Assembly: GCA_016709145.1 (NCBI GenBank) | Contig: JADJEK010000001.1 | Location: forward strand, 1,116,001 to 1,180,000 | DNA length: 64,000 bases | Direction: 5' to 3' | From: Planctomycetota bacterium | GTDB taxonomy: Bacteria > Planctomycetota > B15-G4 > JADJEK01 | In this document: one piece after another, positions 60,259-64,000 of the stretch | How the letters are laid out: each line of letters begins with the position of its first letter | How positions within the stretch are numbered: position 1 is the first letter of the stretch | The notes under the pieces: model-generated | The model's input: only the letters and a program-made list of their open reading frames with translations | What the model was told of the DNA's origin: nothing | Databases searched by the model: none | Program-made: the position numbers and the translations under genes

Positions 60259-60534
60259 ATGCCCAGTTCGAATCACTCTGAGCCACGCGCTGTCGACGTG
60301 CGGGTGAGCGAACAGGCGCTGACCGTCGCTCTCGCGGACGGGCGCACGATCTCGACGCCGCTCGCCTGGTATCCGCGCCTGATGCGCGCCACGCCGGCCC
60401 AACGATCGCGCTGGGAACTGATCGGCAACGGCGAGGGCATCCATAGGCCCGAGGTCGACGAGGACCTCAGCGTCGAGGGCATGCTGCGCGGCGTTCCGTC
60501 ACGCGAGCGAAGCGGCCGCGGGTCGATGGGGTGA
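60259..60534 (+). CDS. DUF2442 domain protein
   Basis: 91 residues from the ATG at 60259, with GGAG upstream. The DUF2442 pattern is clear: AVDVRVSEQALTVALADGRTISTPLAWYPRL, then RWELIGNGEGIHRPEVDEDLSVEGML. Family members are often near DUF4160 genes in toxin-antitoxin-like pairs; no such partner is visible here. Convergent with the STAND protein gene (48 bp gap). Confidence 0.85.
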   Translation: MPSSNHSEPRAVDVRVSEQALTVALADGRTISTPLAWYPRLMRATPAQRSRWELIGNGEGIHRPEVDEDLSVEGMLRGVPSRERSGRGSMG

Positions 60535-60581
60535 GGCATTCTACGGCTCCAACGAGTGGCTCGGATTGAGTGGTCGGGTGG

Positions 60582-63500
60582 CTATGCGTCGAGATTCTCC
60601 TCGACGAGCTTGTCGATCGGTGGAGCGCCGAAGGGCCGCAGGGCACCCAAAATGGCGAGCGCCGTGGGTCGGTGTGACACGTCCTGCAGCAACTCGCGCA
60701 GTACGTCCGCGATGGACTCCGCGACCGCATTAGCGATCCAGTGCGCGACTTCGTCGCGTTTGGACGCCGAGACGAGCATCCGCAGGAGCACGATCGCGAC
60801 CTCGGGAGTCGCCTGCGCACATTGCTTCGCAGCGCCAAGGACGAGACGACACGCGCGGAGATCCAAGCCGTACTGGTCATGAACGAGCGACTCGAGCGCG
60901 AAGAACGCGTTCCAGAACGCCTGTGGCGCGGTCCGAACCGGGTCGGGCTCGCAGCCAGATTCGAGCGTTCCGTTCGCCTTGGATTCGAACGTCCTCCGCG
61001 AGCGCATGATCCAGAGAGCGGCGTCGCTGATTGCGGCGTGCAACGTGCCACGCGAGCCCGGTTCCTGTCCGCGGCCGCGGCGCGCGACTTCCTCGAGTGC
61101 GATCGTCCAGAGTCGGAATGCCTCGTCCCGAGCTCGAATCGCGGCGACGTCAGCCGTTGGAGTTGCCGGCTCGAGTGCATCGCGCGCAGAAGTGCAGAGG
61201 CGTTCGAGTGCGTCGTTGTCCGCGTTCACGAACTCGGTGAGGACGAATTCAGTGTCTTGGCGCTCACCGGAGCGAATGGCCAAGCCGAAGAGGTCGTTGG
61301 AGCACGCCTGCATGGGATCGTCCTCGGCCTTGGCGGCCGGAAGTTCCGATCGACGACCCCACATCAACCGCAATGCGTCGCGTGTTCGTGCGCGGTCGTT
61401 CCAAAACGTCCAAGCGAACGCATGGAAGAACCCCGTCAGCACCCCACTGCCGAACGCGCCGGACTCGTGCTCCATCCGTTCCAGCACGACGTCCCAGAAC
61501 AAATCACTGTGCTTGGAAAGCAACATTCCGGCATGGGCAGAAATCGCGAAGCGAACGGGCGCAACACGGTCGCCGGCAAGGCTTCGAACGGCGTTTCGTT
61601 CGTCGCCGTTCAGCGTGAGGTGAGACGCCAGGCGGAGCAGACCCTCCGCGCAATGTGCTCGAACCGACTGCCCGAACGAGCGAACACTCTCCGGCTCTAC
61701 CGGGTCGTGCGATGGATCAGGGTCCGACGCGAGTCGCACGAGCAAATCGCGCGCGAGATCGACGAGTTGCGGCGTGCCTCGCGTCGGTGCGGCGACGACC
61801 AAGCTCGCGAATCGCGCCACGTCCCAAGCGATGGTCCGTCGCAGCGCTTCGTGCACCTGAGCCTCGCCGCACTTCAACTCGACACTCAACGTGAGCAGCG
61901 CGGTGAGTTCCTCACTCCTCCATGCGGGCCTCGACTCGGCGTTGCGGAGCGCCACTCTCGCAGCCAACGTTCGCAGGCGCAGTGGATCACGCTGATCGAT
62001 GCCATGCGCGTGGTCCATGTGATCGAGAAGCAGTTCGATCGGCGGAGGGCCTGAAGCGCCAGCGTGGGCCGACGCGGTGGGTTCGCGAAAGGCAACTCGT
62101 TTCAGGCCAGCGGTATCCCAGCGGCGCTCGATGCGCGACGCGCAGCGCGCAAAGGTCTGGTTCCATTTCAGTGCGTCGAGTGCTTCATCCGCAGCTCGAC
62201 GCAGGTCGCGCACTTGCACCCAACTGGTGCGCAGTAGGACACGGACAGAGCTTCGAAGCAGGGCCACGGGTATCGAGTCCGATGGTGGGGACTCGGCACC
62301 CGACGGTCGGACGGATTCCGTCATCCACTCGAGCAGCTTCGCTCGCGGATACGCGGTGACCCCACGCAACTCGATGGCCCGCAGGGCGGCCGGCAACTCC
62401 GCATGTTGTCCTTTCGACTCGCGAGGCAATGCCCTCAGCGCGCGCAGCATCGCGTCGAAAGCGTCCAGTTCCCTCTCGTCGGGGGAGAGGTAGCTCCGCA
62501 TGATGCGGCTCGTCCCATCCGCGATGCAGACCGGCTTCGACGTCGTCAGAGGATCCGGGATCGCGCGTGGCCTTCCGCGCGCCTCGAGTCGCCGTTCCGT
62601 CCCGTGCGCCACCAAGGAAAGCACGGCCAATGTCATTGCTTCGGGCTGTGCATGGACGAGTTCTCCGATGAGCTTCTCGTCCTCGGCGAGAACATAGAAC
62701 GACTGGTTGGCGAGCAGTCGATCCACGCTGCGACGCCACACTTGAACCGCGAACTTCGAGTGCGGCTCCAAGAGGTCAGGAACGGCGTCGTACAAGCGTC
62801 GAGCCAACACGTCGTCGATGTCGATCAGGCCCTCGATCCACGAGACACACGCGGCGGGCTGGATCGACGCGAGACATCGACAGAGAGCCCCACCGAGCAT
62901 CGCGCGAACCACGCGAACGAATGCAGCCACAGGCCCGCCCAGCTCGCCGGTCAGTCGTTCGAACGCGCGAGACAGCGGCTCCGTGAGGATGCGTCGAACC
63001 TCCACTCGATGCGAGCGCACGAGTTCCCGTCGGGCACCGATGCGCGGTTCGATGACGGCGCGAGCAGCAACCTCTGCGATCTCGATCCACGGCGGCGGAA
63101 TGTCGGACGCGAGAGCGGCACGGAGCAAGATTGCTTCGGCTCTCGGATCCGAGCGCGTGTCGTCCTGGAGTCGCTCCAGGGCCTTGAGCAACGTTTGGAG
63201 AGTGCGCCTTCGATCGTCGGCTGGAAGTTTGGTGATCCATGCGACGACGTCGTTGGCGAGATCCTCGTCGAATTCGGTCGCGACAGCTTCGGTCACTGCG
63301 TAGCGCAGATTCGCGGGCAGATTCGGAAGCTCGAGCAGTCGTTGGAAGTACGAGGCGAGATCGCCAGCCGACGAACCGTTCTCGCGGTCTTGAGCGCGCA
63401 GGATACCGACGATCGCACGGAGCACCGAAACCCGATCCAGCGCGTCGGGCTCGCGCGTGAGCCACGACACGAAAACCTCGAACTCTTCGTCGAGCAAGGA

Positions 63501-64000
63501 CAGCGCGTTGAAGTAGTCGTGGAACACACGATGTCGGAATTGCCGACTCGATCCCGGGCGAAGGATCCCGAGTCCGACGAGGAGTTGCCAATCGGATTCC
63601 CCGATCCCCACGAGACCCTGATTCGCCCCCGCGACCGAGGTGGAACCACCGCGCATGCAGACCGCCAGTCGCTTGGCCGCATCCCGCGCTCTTGCTCCTC
63701 GGGGTTCGCCTTCGAGCTTCTCGCGGAGGAACGCATTCACCAAGGCGGTCGTCGTGGCAGGAAAGGACTTCGAACCAGGCGCTCCGGTGAACGCCGCGAG
63801 GAACAGCTCGAGCCGCAGAGGATTCGCGATGAGCTTGAGTGTTCGCGGATCGAGCCGATCGACGTCCGGACCATGGGGCGCGCACGACTTTCCTACGCGG
63901 CGGACTTCGTCGGTCGAGAGTTCGTCGACGGTGAGCCTGACCGACTGCTGGAGACGTGAGTCGAGCTCCGGCACGACAGAACGAGATCCGACGATGACGC
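60582..64000 (-). CDS. STAND/NACHT-like protein, C-terminal portion
   Basis: At least 1,138 residues, cut by the window edge; the frame is open to base 64000 with no clear start. The first visible residues (VIVGSRSVVPELDSRLQQ, then VDELSTDEVRRVG) match the region just after the NTPase sensor-1 of STAND proteins, with the VGSR in place of TSR. RHRVFHDYFNALSLLDEEF about 150 residues on is the typical winged-helix F-R-H-x-x-F-x-x-Y-F motif. Everything after (about 950 residues) is alpha-helical repeat-like, probably the sensor. Walker A/B and any effector lie outside. Could be an Avs-like defence NTPase or a signalling protein. Confidence 0.8.
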   Translation of the reverse strand, partial: VIVGSRSVVPELDSRLQQSVRLTVDELSTDEVRRVGKSCAPHGPDVDRLDPRTLKLIANPLRLELFLAAFTGAPGSKSFPATTTALVNAFLREKLEGEPRGARARDAAKRLAVCMRGGSTSVAGANQGLVGIGESDWQLLVGLGILRPGSSRQFRHRVFHDYFNALSLLDEEFEVFVSWLTREPDALDRVSVLRAIVGILRAQDRENGSSAGDLASYFQRLLELPNLPANLRYAVTEAVATEFDEDLANDVVAWITKLPADDRRRTLQTLLKALERLQDDTRSDPRAEAILLRAALASDIPPPWIEIAEVAARAVIEPRIGARRELVRSHRVEVRRILTEPLSRAFERLTGELGGPVAAFVRVVRAMLGGALCRCLASIQPAACVSWIEGLIDIDDVLARRLYDAVPDLLEPHSKFAVQVWRRSVDRLLANQSFYVLAEDEKLIGELVHAQPEAMTLAVLSLVAHGTERRLEARGRPRAIPDPLTTSKPVCIADGTSRIMRSYLSPDERELDAFDAMLRALRALPRESKGQHAELPAALRAIELRGVTAYPRAKLLEWMTESVRPSGAESPPSDSIPVALLRSSVRVLLRTSWVQVRDLRRAADEALDALKWNQTFARCASRIERRWDTAGLKRVAFREPTASAHAGASGPPPIELLLDHMDHAHGIDQRDPLRLRTLAARVALRNAESRPAWRSEELTALLTLSVELKCGEAQVHEALRRTIAWDVARFASLVVAAPTRGTPQLVDLARDLLVRLASDPDPSHDPVEPESVRSFGQSVRAHCAEGLLRLASHLTLNGDERNAVRSLAGDRVAPVRFAISAHAGMLLSKHSDLFWDVVLERMEHESGAFGSGVLTGFFHAFAWTFWNDRARTRDALRLMWGRRSELPAAKAEDDPMQACSNDLFGLAIRSGERQDTEFVLTEFVNADNDALERLCTSARDALEPATPTADVAAIRARDEAFRLWTIALEEVARRGRGQEPGSRGTLHAAISDAALWIMRSRRTFESKANGTLESGCEPDPVRTAPQAFWNAFFALESLVHDQYGLDLRACRLVLGAAKQCAQATPEVAIVLLRMLVSASKRDEVAHWIANAVAESIADVLRELLQDVSHRPTALAILGALRPFGAPPIDKLVEENLDA

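Overview
The window is a chromosomal segment of a high-GC, Gram-negative bacterium. Planctomycetota is the best guess, and this is an inference. Supporting cues are an ECF sigma factor of the type common there, a Ser/Thr kinase fused to a sulfatase-modifying-factor (FGE) domain, RNase HIII, large secreted proteins of unknown function, and a Kdo/Lpt cluster that implies an LPS-bearing outer membrane. Genes are dense, with many 4-nt stop/start overlaps. I saw no rRNA, tRNA, CRISPR array or insertion sequence.

Region 1 (1-15 kb) is mostly minus strand. It holds the end of an ABC-2 permease, a small zinc-ribbon protein, purF, a class III aminotransferase and pyrB-pyrI. A tightly overlapping set follows (small membrane protein, DUF374 acyltransferase, DUF72, rnhC, CPBP protease). 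Then come two large exported proteins, an HNH endonuclease, a zinc-ribbon/J-domain protein and a membrane-anchored cyclophilin-like protein on the plus strand.

Region 2 (15-34 kb) is the replication-origin neighbourhood. parB carries a parS-like site inside its own coding sequence. Next to it are an HPr domain fused to a large helical protein, a primary-type sigma factor, hemW, a glutamine amidotransferase, pyrF, a complete bacillithiol operon (bshC-bshB-bshA), a cysteine desulfurase, and dnaA-dnaN-DUF721-gyrB without recF. Degenerate DnaA boxes lie on both sides of dnaA.

Region 3 (34-48 kb) is envelope biogenesis and housekeeping: kdsD-kdsC-(giant LptC/LptA-like)-lptD-tatA on the minus strand, then an M50 protease, scpA, trxA, fmt, rsmB (with a glycine-rich extension) and a TIM-barrel protein on the plus strand.

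Region 4 (48-64 kb) is more accessory: a lipoprotein alpha/beta hydrolase, a DRE-TIM acyltransferase/lyase, exported proteins, an ECF sigma factor followed by a gingipain-like C25 protease, and a kinase-TM-FGE receptor. About 700 bp between the protease and the kinase is packed with hairpins, including a perfect 76-bp palindrome. The segment ends with an exported-looking SDR, a DUF2442 protein and the C-terminal 1,100+ residues of a very large STAND/NACHT-like protein cut by the window edge.

The most interesting items are the 76-bp palindrome and hairpin array, the HPr fusion, the intragenic parS, the contiguous bacillithiol operon, and the truncated STAND protein as a possible defence or signalling system.
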